9,513 bases of DNA from DATGQT01 sp033720695. Its GTDB lineage: Bacteria; Bacteroidota; Rhodothermia; Rhodothermales; Rubricoccaceae. The notes under the pieces were generated by a model. The model made no database searches. It was not told the DNA's origin and saw only the letters and a list, made by a program, of their open reading frames with translations. Every line of letters begins with the position of its first letter. Positions within the stretch are counted from its first letter, which is position 1. A program made the translations under genes and the position numbers. This document shows positions 1 through 7,211 of this stretch, piece after piece. The stretch spans positions 1 through 9,513 of the forward strand of contig JAWWCA010000142.1 in assembly GCA_033720695.1 (NCBI GenBank), written 5' to 3'.

Positions 1-2288
1 TCACGCTCCCCGCTCTCCCCGCCGGGGCGCAGAGCCTGACCGGCCGCGTCGTCGACGCCGTGACGCAGGCCACGCTCCCCGGTGCCAACGTCGCCGTGCT
101 CGGGCCCGACGATGTTGTCGCCGGGGCCGCCACCGACGCCGAGGGCGCCTACCGGATCGGCGGGCTCGCGCCCGGGACGTATCGCGTCCGCGCCTCCTTC
201 GTCGGCTACGAGCCCCAGGTGCGCACCGACGTCGTGGTGCAGGCGAGCCGCTCGACGTTCGTGCTCTTCGAGTTGCGGGAGGCGGCGGTCGCCACGGAGG
301 AGGTCGTCGTCCAGGCCGGCTTCTTCGCCGACGCACCGGACGCGCCCGTCTCGGTGCAGGCGCTCGGGCCCGAGGAGATCCGGCGGACGCCCGGCGGCCA
401 GAACGACCTCTCGCGCTCGCTCCTCGCCCTCCCCGGCGTCGCCAGCGGCGTCGACACCCGCAACGACCTCCTCGTGCGCGGCGGCGGGCCGAGCGAGAAC
501 GCCTACTTCGTCGATGGCATCGAGGTGCCGCAGATCAACCACTTCGCCACGCAGGGCGCGGCGGGCGGCGCCCTCGGCCTGCTCAACGTCGACTTCATCC
601 GGGAGGCCACGTTCTACACCGGCGGCTTCCCCGTCCGCTACGGCGACGCCGCCTCGTCGATCCTCGTCGTCGAGAACCGGCCCGGCAGCCCCGAGCTCCT
701 CGCGGGCGACTTCACCGTCGGCGCCAGCGAGACGGCCCTCTCGCTCGACGGCTCCTCGGGCGACCGCTTCAACTGGACGGCCTCCGGCCGGCGTTCCTAC
801 CTCCAGTTCCTCTTTCAGGCCCTCGGCCTCCCCATCCGCCCGGCCTACTGGGACTTCCAGAGCCGCGTCGAGTGGCGCCCCACGCGCGACGACCGCCTCG
901 TCTATTTCGGCCTTTGGGCCATCGACGACTTCGACATCGCCCAGCCCGACGACGGTGACTTCGAGGACCTCGAGACGGCCGCGCGCGTGCTCGACAACGA
1001 CCAGAGGAGCTACACCCAGGGCGTCTCGTGGCGCCGCCTCGTCCCCGGCGGCTTCTTCACGACGGCCGCCAGCCGGTCCTGGCAGGACTTCCGCTTCGCC
1101 GACGTGGACGAGGACGGGATCGACCTGCTCTCGAACGACGCCGTCGAGGCCGCGTGGCGGCTCCGCACCGACGGCGACCTCCGCCTGGGACCCGCCTTCA
1201 CGCTCGGCCTCGGCGGCGGCGTCTCGCGCGAAACGATCGAGACGGCGTTCTTCCAGCGCGCCACGCCCGCCACGCCGTTCGACGACGACCTCGCGTTCAC
1301 GACCGACCTCGGGCTCTGGAAGGGGTTCGGCTACGCCCAGCTCACCGCCCGCGCCCTCCGCGACCGCCTCGCCCTCACCGCCGGCCTCCGCGCCGACGCC
1401 ACTGACGCACTCGACGAGGCGGCCGTCGTCTCCCCGCGCCTGAGCGCGTCGTTCGACCTCACCGAGCGGTGGGCCGTCTCCGCCGCCGTCGGCCGATTCA
1501 CGCAGGCGCCGGAGCTGGTCTCCCTCGCCGTCCGCGACGCCGAGGGCGCCTCCGTCAACCGCGGCCTCCGCTGGATCGACGTGGCCCAGCTCATCGGCGG
1601 GCTGGCGGTGACGCCGATCCCCAGCCTGCGCGTGTCGCTCGAAGGCTTCTACAAGGCCTACGACGACTACCCGATCTCGGCGTCCGACCCGAGGATCTCG
1701 CTCGCCAACCTCGGCGGCGGCTACGGGTTCGTCGGCGCCGAGCCGCTCCTCCCCGACGGGGAGGGCCGGGCCTATGGCGTCGAGCTCTCGGCGCAGAAGC
1801 GGCTAACGGCCCGGGTCTACGGGCTCGGGGCCTACACCCTCGCCTGGAGCGAGTTCACCGGCGGCGACGGCGTCTACCGGCCGAGCGCGTGGGACGTCCG
1901 GCACAACGTCTCGCTCACGGGCGGCGTCCGCCTCGGCGCCTGGGAGATCGGGACGCGGCTGACGGTGCAGTCGGGCCGCCCGTTCACGCCGTTCGACCTC
2001 GCCCTCTCCGAGGCCGAGTACGCGCTCTCGCGGCGGGGCGTGCCCGACCTCGACCGCCTCAACGCCGAGCGGACGCCGGCCTACGCGCGCTGGGACCTCC
2101 GCGTTGATCGCCGGTTCGGGCTGGGGCGCAGCGTCAACGGCGTCGTCTATCTCGACGTTCAGAACGTGCTCGACCGCGAGAACGTGTTCGGGCTGGAGTA
2201 CACCGAGGACCCCGAAGAGCCCGACCGCCTCCGCGAGCAGACGAACGTGGGCCGCCTCCCCACGATCGGGTTCAGCATCGAGTTCTGA
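1..2288 (+). CDS. TonB-dependent outer-membrane receptor with N-terminal regulatory-like domain (5' end missing)
   Basis: The reading frame is open from base 3, and the true start lies left of the window. The visible product is about 761 residues. It begins in the end of a signal peptide (LPALPAGAQS, probable cleavage after AGA). A carboxypeptidase-regulatory-like beta domain follows (about bases 33-270, with LTGRVVDA, TDAEGAYRIGGLAPGTYRV and FVGYEP). Next come a TonB-box-like EEVVVQA at 297-317 and a plug domain (about 320-690) with LLVRGGGPSENAYFVDGIEVP and TGGFPVRYGDAASSIL. The rest is a beta-barrel of alternating aromatic strands ending in the outer-membrane signal PTIGFSIEF, with a terminal Phe. 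Such proteins import a ligand across the outer membrane using TonB energy. At roughly 780-790 residues in full it is shorter than typical SusC proteins, and no SusD partner follows. The substrate cannot be told. GTG at 60 is internal, not the start. Confidence 0.93.
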   Translation, partial: TLPALPAGAQSLTGRVVDAVTQATLPGANVAVLGPDDVVAGAATDAEGAYRIGGLAPGTYRVRASFVGYEPQVRTDVVVQASRSTFVLFELREAAVATEEVVVQAGFFADAPDAPVSVQALGPEEIRRTPGGQNDLSRSLLALPGVASGVDTRNDLLVRGGGPSENAYFVDGIEVPQINHFATQGAAGGALGLLNVDFIREATFYTGGFPVRYGDAASSILVVENRPGSPELLAGDFTVGASETALSLDGSSGDRFNWTASGRRSYLQFLFQALGLPIRPAYWDFQSRVEWRPTRDDRLVYFGLWAIDDFDIAQPDDGDFEDLETAARVLDNDQRSYTQGVSWRRLVPGGFFTTAASRSWQDFRFADVDEDGIDLLSNDAVEAAWRLRTDGDLRLGPAFTLGLGGGVSRETIETAFFQRATPATPFDDDLAFTTDLGLWKGFGYAQLTARALRDRLALTAGLRADATDALDEAAVVSPRLSASFDLTERWAVSAAVGRFTQAPELVSLAVRDAEGASVNRGLRWIDVAQLIGGLAVTPIPSLRVSLEGFYKAYDDYPISASDPRISLANLGGGYGFVGAEPLLPDGEGRAYGVELSAQKRLTARVYGLGAYTLAWSEFTGGDGVYRPSAWDVRHNVSLTGGVRLGAWEIGTRLTVQSGRPFTPFDLALSEAEYALSRRGVPDLDRLNAERTPAYARWDLRVDRRFGLGRSVNGVVYLDVQNVLDRENVFGLEYTEDPEEPDRLREQTNVGRLPTIGFSIEF

Positions 2289-2289
2289 A

Positions 2290-2303
2290 CCCGCCCCGGC
2301 GGG
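2290..2303. terminator. Compact hairpin between convergent genes
   Basis: CCCGCC CC GGCGGG is a perfect 6-bp stem (or 5 bp with a CCCG tetraloop). It fills almost the whole 15-base gap between the receptor stop (2286-2288) and the cotransporter stop (2304-2306). Its symmetry would let it serve both transcripts. There is no T-tract on either side, so it is not a classical intrinsic terminator. The terminator role is inferred from its position. Confidence 0.4.
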
Positions 2304-4496
2304 CTAGAGGAGCTCCTCCTCGCGCTGCCCGTTGTGGACGAGGAGGACGGTGCCGACGGCCTCGGCGAAGGCCTCGATGCGCTCGGCGTAGGCCTCGACC
2401 CCGTCGGCGTCCGGCGCCTGCATCCCGAGGATCGTGAGGTCCACGTCCCGGCTGTGCTCGGCGAAGAGGTCTTCGATCGGGCGGGAGGGGTCGTCGTGGA
2501 CGACGATGTGGGGTGTGGCCTCGACGCGGACCGCTTCCAGGAGGGCGTCCATGTGCGCGCGCGTCTGCCGCTCGCCGTCGGTGCTCTCGACGATGCGGGT
2601 GAGGCGGAGCTCGGCGTCGTGCCAGTCGTTGTGGCGGCTGATGAGGTGGCCGAGGAGGAGCATGAGGTCGGCGTTGCCGCCGCGCCCGCCCCACCACACG
2701 TTGATGACGCACCGCTGCCCGAAGCCCCGCGCGGGGTCCACGTTGAGGAAGAGGACCGACTTCTCGAGCGCGGCGAGGTCGCGGAGCACGCGCATGAGCG
2801 TGGCGCGGCCGCCCGGCTCGCCGCTCCAGCCCATGAGCACGGCGTTCGCTTCGAGCCGCCCGACGCCGTGGGCCTGGACGACGGAGACGGCGCCGCGGGC
2901 GAAGTCCGGCACCACCTTGGCCTCGGCGAAGGCGGCCATGCGGTGGCCCTCGATGTAGTCGCGGATGCGCTTCTCGGCCATGGCGCGGAGGCGGGCGCGG
3001 TCGCCAGGCTCGGAGGCCCCCGTGATGAGCTGGACGAACGTGACGATGCCGCGGCCGAGGATGAGCCATTCGGCCAACGACACGAGGTGCTCGCGGTTGT
3101 GCGGCTGGCCGGTGTAGACCAGGAGGTTCGGCCGCCAGTTGCGCCCCTGCTCGGGCGGGCGGCGCTCGAGGTGGAGGAGGGCGTAGCGCGCCAGCGAGGT
3201 CCAGATCCCGCTCCACACGTCGCCCCACGTCCGCACCATCCGGCGGCGGCTCAGCCCGAAGAAGAGGCCGTAGGAGACGACGATGGCCGCGACGGTCGCG
3301 GGGGCGTGGATGAGGAACATGGCGCCGTAGCAGCCGACGGCGCCGAGGAGCGAGACGACGAGCGGCACCTTGAAGCGCGGCCGGAAGCTCGGATTCCCCA
3401 CGAGGCGCTCGATGGCCGCCACCAGGTTCACCATCCCGTAGGTGTTCAGGAAGAACATCGTGATGATGGGCGCTACGAAGTCGAGGTCGCCCAGCCAGAT
3501 GACGCCGACGGCCACGCCGCCGGTGAGGAGCACGGCCATGCGCGGCTCGGTCGGGCTGCCGAGCTGCCCGGCCATCCAGTGCGGCACCACGCGGTCGCGC
3601 GAGATGGCCTGGAGCGTGCGCGGCGCCGCCAGCACGCTGCCCAGCGCCGACGAGAGCGTGCTCGCCGCCACGCCCGCCAGGATCAGGAGGGGCACGCTCG
3701 CCACGGCCTCCATCGCGAGCGTGTTCGTGACGAGCTCCTCGGCCGTGAGGTGGACCGCGAACCACACCGCCGCCGCCACATAGACGAGCGCCGTCACGAC
3801 GATGGACGCGATCGTGCCGCGGGGGATGCTCCGGCTCGGGTCCTTGAGGTCGCCCGAGAGGCTGATGCCCACCTCGATCCCGGTCACGGCTGGGAAGAAG
3901 ACGGCGAAGACGACCCAGAAGGTGATGCCGTCGGTGTAGAGCGGCGTGAGGTTGGGCGAGACGAAGTCGCCCCAGCCGCCGGTGAAGAACGACAGGAGCG
4001 CCGCCCCCAGGATCGCGAGGATGCCGTACTGGATCTGGAGCGCGAAGTCGGCCCCGACGTAAGCCACGACGACGAAGACGAGGGCCACGCCGGTCGAGAT
4101 CAGCCGGGGGTCGAGCGCCGCCAGGACCGGCAGGCTCCCCATCGCCTCGGTGAAGCCGATGATGTAGAACGCGACCGAGATGGCCTGGGAGAGGTAGAGC
4201 GGGATCCCGATGGCGCCGCCGATCTCGAGCCCGAGCGAGCGCGAGATGAGGTAGTAGTTGCCGCCCGCCTTGACGTCCATGCTCGTGGCGATGGCCGAGA
4301 GCGAGAGCCCCGTCATGAACGAGATCGCGTTCGCCAGGAGGATGATGGCGAGCGCGCCCCAGAGCCCCGCCTGCCCCACCACCCAGCCGGTGCGGAGGAA
4401 GAGGATGATCCCGAGGATCGTGAGCACGTTGGGCGTGAAGACGCCCTTGAACGTGCCGAAGCGGCCGGCGGCGGGAGCGGAGACGGGGTCGGCCAC
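2304..4496 (-). CDS. Cation-chloride cotransporter, SLC12/CCC family (Na-K-Cl-like)
   Basis: This 730-residue membrane protein probably moves Na+, K+ and Cl- across the inner membrane. About twelve hydrophobic segments span residues 22-415. CCC hallmarks are TM1 GVFTPNVLTILGIILFLR (18-35), GGNYYLISRSLGLEIGGA (78-95), FFPAVTGIEVG..LSGDLKDPSRSIP (200-225) and SAPR-like LAAPRTLQAISRD (289-301). The C-terminal half (about 440-730) is the soluble CCC domain: MGWSGEP (555-561), NVWWGGRGGNADLMLLLGHL (599-618) and the tail VLLVHNGQ (717-724). Both halves are present, so it is full length. Residues matching NKCC ion sites are Y111, P202, T205, S282/S283 and Y353. The start is GTG; CACCTCCT precedes it and there is no Shine-Dalgarno sequence. 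An AT-rich CTATCTTCC about 25 bases upstream could be a -10 element but is weak. The gene is third on the minus strand after the dehydrogenase, 108 bases away. Plain amino-acid permease (APC) is the alternative, but the C-terminal domain argues against it. Confidence 0.93.
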   Translation of the reverse strand: MADPVSAPAAGRFGTFKGVFTPNVLTILGIILFLRTGWVVGQAGLWGALAIILLANAISFMTGLSLSAIATSMDVKAGGNYYLISRSLGLEIGGAIGIPLYLSQAISVAFYIIGFTEAMGSLPVLAALDPRLISTGVALVFVVVAYVGADFALQIQYGILAILGAALLSFFTGGWGDFVSPNLTPLYTDGITFWVVFAVFFPAVTGIEVGISLSGDLKDPSRSIPRGTIASIVVTALVYVAAAVWFAVHLTAEELVTNTLAMEAVASVPLLILAGVAASTLSSALGSVLAAPRTLQAISRDRVVPHWMAGQLGSPTEPRMAVLLTGGVAVGVIWLGDLDFVAPIITMFFLNTYGMVNLVAAIERLVGNPSFRPRFKVPLVVSLLGAVGCYGAMFLIHAPATVAAIVVSYGLFFGLSRRRMVRTWGDVWSGIWTSLARYALLHLERRPPEQGRNWRPNLLVYTGQPHNREHLVSLAEWLILGRGIVTFVQLITGASEPGDRARLRAMAEKRIRDYIEGHRMAAFAEAKVVPDFARGAVSVVQAHGVGRLEANAVLMGWSGEPGGRATLMRVLRDLAALEKSVLFLNVDPARGFGQRCVINVWWGGRGGNADLMLLLGHLISRHNDWHDAELRLTRIVESTDGERQTRAHMDALLEAVRVEATPHIVVHDDPSRPIEDLFAEHSRDVDLTILGMQAPDADGVEAYAERIEAFAEAVGTVLLVHNGQREEELL

Positions 4497-4569
4497 AGGA
4501 GGTGCAGCGGAGAGGGGCGCGGAAGATAGGCTCGGCGCTCCCGTCCTACCCGACGAGGGAGCCCTCCGG

Positions 4570-4600
4570 CGCGGGCGCGCTCGGGGTGGAACGCGCCGCG
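4570..4600 (-). terminator. GC-rich hairpin after the dehydrogenase gene
   Basis: CGCGGGCGCG (4570-4579) pairs with CGCGCCGCG (4592-4600) to give nine base pairs with one bulged G and a 12-base loop. It begins four bases after the dehydrogenase stop codon (4605-4607, read on the minus strand). No U-tract follows, so it may end or stabilise the dehydrogenase mRNA rather than act as a classical terminator. In DNA this GC-rich, such stems also arise by chance. Confidence 0.3.
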
Positions 4601-4604
4601 GGGC

Positions 4605-5327
4605 CTACGCGCCGCCCACCTTCATCGGGCGCATGACGACCTCGGAGATGAGGTAGTTGTCCGGCGTCTGGAGCACGTGGAGGACCGTCGCCGCCACGCT
4701 CTCGGGGCGCATCGCGTTCGGGTTGCCCGGGGTGCCGGCCACGTCGGCGAAGTGGGTGTCGACGGAGCCGGGGTAGACGCACGTCACCTTGATGCCGTGG
4801 GGCCGGAGCTCCTTCATCGTCGCCTCGGAGAAGCCGCGGACGCCGAACTTCGTGGCGTTGTAGGCGCTGATCTTCGGGTTCCCGATGAGGCCGGCCACGC
4901 TCGCGATGTTGACGATGTGGGCGATGGAGCCGTCGGCCTCGTGCTGCGCCTTCATGGCGGCCACGGCCGCCTGGGTGCAGTAGAAGAGCCCCGTGAGGTT
5001 GGTGTCCACCTGCACGTGCCAGTCGTCGTCGTCGAGGTCGTCGACGGCGTCGAAGCGGCCGAGGCCGGCATTGTTGACGAGGACGTCGATGCGGCCGGCG
5101 GCGTCCTGCACGCGCGCGAACGCGGCGTCGACGGTGTCGCGGTCGGTGACGTCGCAGGCGACGGGGGTGAAGCGCTCGCCGAGGGCGTCGCGGACGCCGC
5201 GGAGATCCTCCTCGGAGCGGGCGAGGCCGAAGACGCGGGCGCCGGCCCCGACGAGCGATTCGCTGAAGGCGCGGCCGAGGCCCCGGCTCGCGCCGGTGAC
5301 GACGGCCACCTTGTCGTGGAGGTCCAT
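4605..5327 (-). CDS. Short-chain dehydrogenase/reductase (classical SDR), probably NADP(H)-dependent
   Basis: At 240 residues this is the usual length of a classical SDR, a cytoplasmic Rossmann-fold oxidoreductase acting on a hydroxyl or carbonyl group. The motifs occur in order: cofactor loop TGASRGLG (11-18), D59 in CDV for adenine binding, NNAG (85-88), N110, catalytic S143, Y156 and K160 (YNATK), and PG (186-187). The full Asn-Ser-Tyr-Lys tetrad is therefore present. R37 after the second beta strand (GLARS) suggests NADP(H) preference, which is an inference. An acidic run DAVDDLDDDDW (93-103) precedes helix E and is coded by repeated GAC. The C-terminus (TPDNYLISEVVMRPMK) looks like that of 3-ketoacyl-ACP reductase-like and sepiapterin-like SDRs, but the substrate cannot be assigned. 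The ATG start at 5327 lies just before the cofactor strand. It is preceded by a CT-rich leader with no Shine-Dalgarno sequence. Confidence 0.95.
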   Translation of the reverse strand: MDLHDKVAVVTGASRGLGRAFSESLVGAGARVFGLARSEEDLRGVRDALGERFTPVACDVTDRDTVDAAFARVQDAAGRIDVLVNNAGLGRFDAVDDLDDDDWHVQVDTNLTGLFYCTQAAVAAMKAQHEADGSIAHIVNIASVAGLIGNPKISAYNATKFGVRGFSEATMKELRPHGIKVTCVYPGSVDTHFADVAGTPGNPNAMRPESVAATVLHVLQTPDNYLISEVVMRPMKVGGA

Positions 5328-5369
5328 GGAGAGGGGCGGTGGGGGAGAGGGCGGAGGGGAGCCCGGAGG

Positions 5370-5386
5370 CGCGGAAAGGTTCCGCG
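5370..5386 (-). terminator. Perfect 7-bp hairpin after the lipoprotein gene
   Basis: CGCGGAA (5370-5376), AGG (5377-5379) and TTCCGCG (5380-5386) form a perfect stem with a 3-base loop. It starts 18 bases past the stop codon of the lipoprotein gene, read on the minus strand. The sequence beyond it on that strand is a long C/T-rich stretch leading into the dehydrogenase start. It could be a terminator or processing stem that separates the two genes. There is no U-tract. Confidence 0.35.
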
Positions 5387-5404
5387 GGGCCGCGCATCCG
5401 CGCG

Positions 5405-6280
5405 CTACTCGCCCGCGGGCCCGGCCGGTGGCGCCTCCAGCGGCGGGCCGGCCCCCGGCGGCGTGCCGAAGGTGCCCTCGGGGATCCCCGCGTTGACCTC
5501 GGCCGCCTCCACCGCGAACGTCTCCTCGAGCTCCCCCGTCGTCAGGAAGCGCCGCCGGTTCTCGATCTGCTCCAGCACGCGCGCGCGCTCGGCGGCGGGG
5601 AGCTGCTGGGCCTGTCGCCGCTGGAGCTCCAGCATCCCGCCCTGCACCGCGCGCGTCTCCTCGGGCACGACGACGCCGCTGATCTGCGTCGTGATGAGGA
5701 AGGGGAGCGCCACCCCGTCCACCGTCCGGAAGTCGCCGAACCGCCGCCGGTTCACGAGGGGCGCCGCCGAGGCGTCGGCCTCGGGGTCGAGCGAGGTCTG
5801 CGGCGTCGTCACGACCACCTCGCGGACCCGGAACGCCTCGGCGTCGACGTAGACGCGGATGGAGTCGATGGTGGTGGGGGCCCCGTCGGGGGCGCCGAGG
5901 ACGGGGCCGGGGTCGTCGGCGTCGAGGACGTAGAGCGTCTCGCCGTCGCGCTCGACGGTGCCGGCGAGGCGGGCGTTGCCGCGGAGGCCGCGCCCGAGCT
6001 GGACCCCGTTAGGGAGCGCGTAGGGGAGGACCACCTCCTGCCGCGCCGAGTCGTCGGTGAAGGCACGGCCCTCGAAGAACGCGAGGCTGTCGGCCCCCGC
6101 GCGGCGGAAGTGGACGACCATGCCGTCGCCGCGGACAGTGAAGTCGCGGACGCCCTCGAAGTTCTCGGCCGCTGCCGCGGCGATGCGCTCGGCGATGGCG
6201 TCGGGGTCGTCGAGGGCGGACTCGCCGCAGGCGGCGAGCAGGAGCAGGGCGGTGAACAGGAGCGGGGCGAGGCGGGGCAT
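5405..6280 (-). CDS. Lipoprotein, probable LolA/LolB-like (outer-membrane lipoprotein-sorting-like) fold
   Basis: This is a 291-residue protein with a lipoprotein signal peptide: MPRLAPLLFTALLLLAAC, lipobox LAAC, lipidated C18. It is expected to be anchored in the inner or outer membrane facing the periplasm. The body is mostly beta-type. Segments that recur in LolA-like proteins are FEGVRDFTVRGDGMVVHF (41-58), SIRVYVDAEAFRVREVVV (140-157), FGDFRTVDGVALPFLI (181-196) and the closing EVNAGIPEGTF (261-271). Between the last two lies a charged helical stretch (about 207-250), followed at the end by a Pro/Gly-rich tail (272-291). The family call rests on these patterns only, and its cargo is unknown. 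The ATG at 6280 is fixed by the signal peptide. It is the first gene of the minus-strand group and diverges from trmH. C-rich sequence, not a Shine-Dalgarno, precedes the start. Confidence 0.85.
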   Translation of the reverse strand: MPRLAPLLFTALLLLAACGESALDDPDAIAERIAAAAAENFEGVRDFTVRGDGMVVHFRRAGADSLAFFEGRAFTDDSARQEVVLPYALPNGVQLGRGLRGNARLAGTVERDGETLYVLDADDPGPVLGAPDGAPTTIDSIRVYVDAEAFRVREVVVTTPQTSLDPEADASAAPLVNRRRFGDFRTVDGVALPFLITTQISGVVVPEETRAVQGGMLELQRRQAQQLPAAERARVLEQIENRRRFLTTGELEETFAVEAAEVNAGIPEGTFGTPPGAGPPLEAPPAGPAGE

Positions 6281-6391
6281 GCGTGGGGGGTGTGGGATGG
6301 CCGGTAACTTAGAGCCGGCCGCCGCTCGGTTCGGTGAACATTGGGCTCCAACGCGGTCCCCGGGCCGGTCCGTGCCTCGTCCCCCTCACGC
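6281..6391. promoter_or_regulatory. Divergent intergenic region, likely promoters for the lipoprotein and trmH
   Basis: These 111 bases separate two divergent starts, so promoters for both genes should lie here. The only AT-rich island in the GC-rich surroundings is TAACTTAGAG (6305-6314), flanked by the inverted arms GGCCGG (6299-6304) and CCGGCC (6315-6320). On the minus strand it reads CTCTAAGTTA, with TAAGTTAC resembling the Bacteroidota -7 element TAnnTTTG. For trmH the best AT-rich candidate is GAACATT (6336-6342). Neither has a convincing upstream element. The role is inferred from position. Confidence 0.4.
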
Positions 6392-7177
6392 ATGCCCACC
6401 CTCTCCCCCCGGTTTCCCCACAGCGCGGCGCTCCACGTCGGCGGGCGCGCTTACCCCGCCGGCACGGTGTGGGACGTGCTCTCGCCGTTCCTGACGGAAC
6501 GGCGTCGGACGCGGATCGCCGCCGTCGCCGCCGGGCGGACGTACAGCGTGCTCCCGGTCTTCGAGCGGATGGCCGACGCGGGCAACCTCCACGCCGCCCT
6601 CCGCAGCGCCGAGGGGCTCGGGTACGGCGCGGCCGCGCTCGTGGCGCCCGAGCACGAGGCCGGCCCCCTCGCCGAGCGCTACGCGGCCGAGGGGGACGCG
6701 GACGCCGCCGCCCTCGGCAAGCGCGGCAGCGCCCGCGCCGCCCAGGGCGCCCACAAGTGGCTCGCCCTCACCCTCTACGCCGACGCCGACGCCTTCGTGG
6801 ACGCCGCCCACGCCCGGGGCTACGCCGTCGCCGTCACCCACCTCGCCGCCGACGCCGTGCCCATCGCCGCGTGGGACTTCACCCGACCGACGGCGCTCGT
6901 CTTCGGCAACGAGGCCGAGGGCGTCTCCGACGAGCTCCTCGCCCGCGCCGACGCGAACGTGGTGCTCCCCATCGACGGGTTCGTCCAGAGCTACAACGTC
7001 TCGGTCGCTGCTGCGCTCGCGCTCTACCACGCGCGGCAGGACCGGCTCGCCCGGCAGGGCCGCCACGGCGACCTGACCGAGGACGAGCAGGCCGTTCTCG
7101 CGGCGCACTACGCCCTCCGCTCCGTCGCCGCCGCGGCACAGATCCTGGCGCGGGACGCCGGGGAGCGTGACGCGTGA
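6392..7177 (+). CDS. trmH: TrmH/SpoU-family RNA 2'-O-methyltransferase (SPOUT)
   Basis: This 261-residue enzyme should transfer a methyl group from S-adenosylmethionine to a ribose 2'-OH in RNA. The best guess is Gm18 of tRNA. All three SPOUT motifs are present. Motif 1 is AGNLHAALRSAEGLG, with N65 and R71 spaced six apart like the catalytic N/R of TrmH. Motif 2 is ALVFGNEAEGVSDEL (168-182). Motif 3 is LPIDGFVQSYNVSVAAALALY (192-212), with S200 and N202. The central RAAQGAHKWLALTLY (115-129) and the basic, helical extensions before motif 1 and after motif 3 also fit tRNA-type TrmH. They argue against the RlmB type, which has an L30e-like N-terminal domain. I chose the ATG at 6392. A TTG at 6341 would add 17 residues of unconserved sequence (MGSNAVPGPV...). 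The gene diverges from the lipoprotein gene and is followed, 101 bases on, by the TPR lipoprotein gene. The exact RNA target is not provable here. Confidence 0.9.
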   Translation: MPTLSPRFPHSAALHVGGRAYPAGTVWDVLSPFLTERRRTRIAAVAAGRTYSVLPVFERMADAGNLHAALRSAEGLGYGAAALVAPEHEAGPLAERYAAEGDADAAALGKRGSARAAQGAHKWLALTLYADADAFVDAAHARGYAVAVTHLAADAVPIAAWDFTRPTALVFGNEAEGVSDELLARADANVVLPIDGFVQSYNVSVAAALALYHARQDRLARQGRHGDLTEDEQAVLAAHYALRSVAAAAQILARDAGERDA

Positions 7178-7188
7178 TCGGGACAGAG

Positions 7189-7211
7189 AGCGGGGGCCCG
7201 CTGAGGCGGGC
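7189..7211 (+). terminator. Overlapping alternative hairpins after trmH
   Basis: AGCGGG GG CCCGCT (7189-7202) and GCCCGC TGAG GCGGGC (7196-7211) are two perfect 6-bp stems that share the bases 7196-7202, so only one can form at a time. They lie 11 bases after the trmH stop and 67 bases before the next start. They may end or attenuate transcription between trmH and the lipoprotein gene. There is no T-tract after them. Confidence 0.35.

Noticed and set aside
4497..4504. AGGAGGTG on the + strand as a Shine-Dalgarno site
   Set aside because: No plausible + strand gene begins just downstream, and on the strand of the adjacent cotransporter gene it reads as the anti-Shine-Dalgarno instead.
4519..4527. 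ATCTTCCGC shared upstream of the cotransporter (minus strand, 4519-4527) and NFACT (8595-8603)
   Set aside because: The distances to the start codons differ (22 versus 3 bases), and a nine-base match in C/T-rich leaders is not convincing as a shared element.
2334..4529. A 731-codon open frame on the + strand opposite the cotransporter gene
   Set aside because: It mirrors a gene with clear CCC motifs. Its product is a low-complexity string rich in D, E, H, R and G, as expected from the antisense strand of high-GC coding DNA, with no domain.
4677..5852. A 391-codon + strand frame across the dehydrogenase and lipoprotein genes
   Set aside because: It crosses two well-supported minus-strand genes and their spacer, and its product has no recognisable motif. 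It is an antisense artefact of GC bias.
6341..6391. TTG at 6341 as an upstream start for trmH
   Set aside because: It would add 17 residues unlike other TrmH N-termini and lies in the likely promoter region. The ATG at 6392 begins where the family sequence begins.
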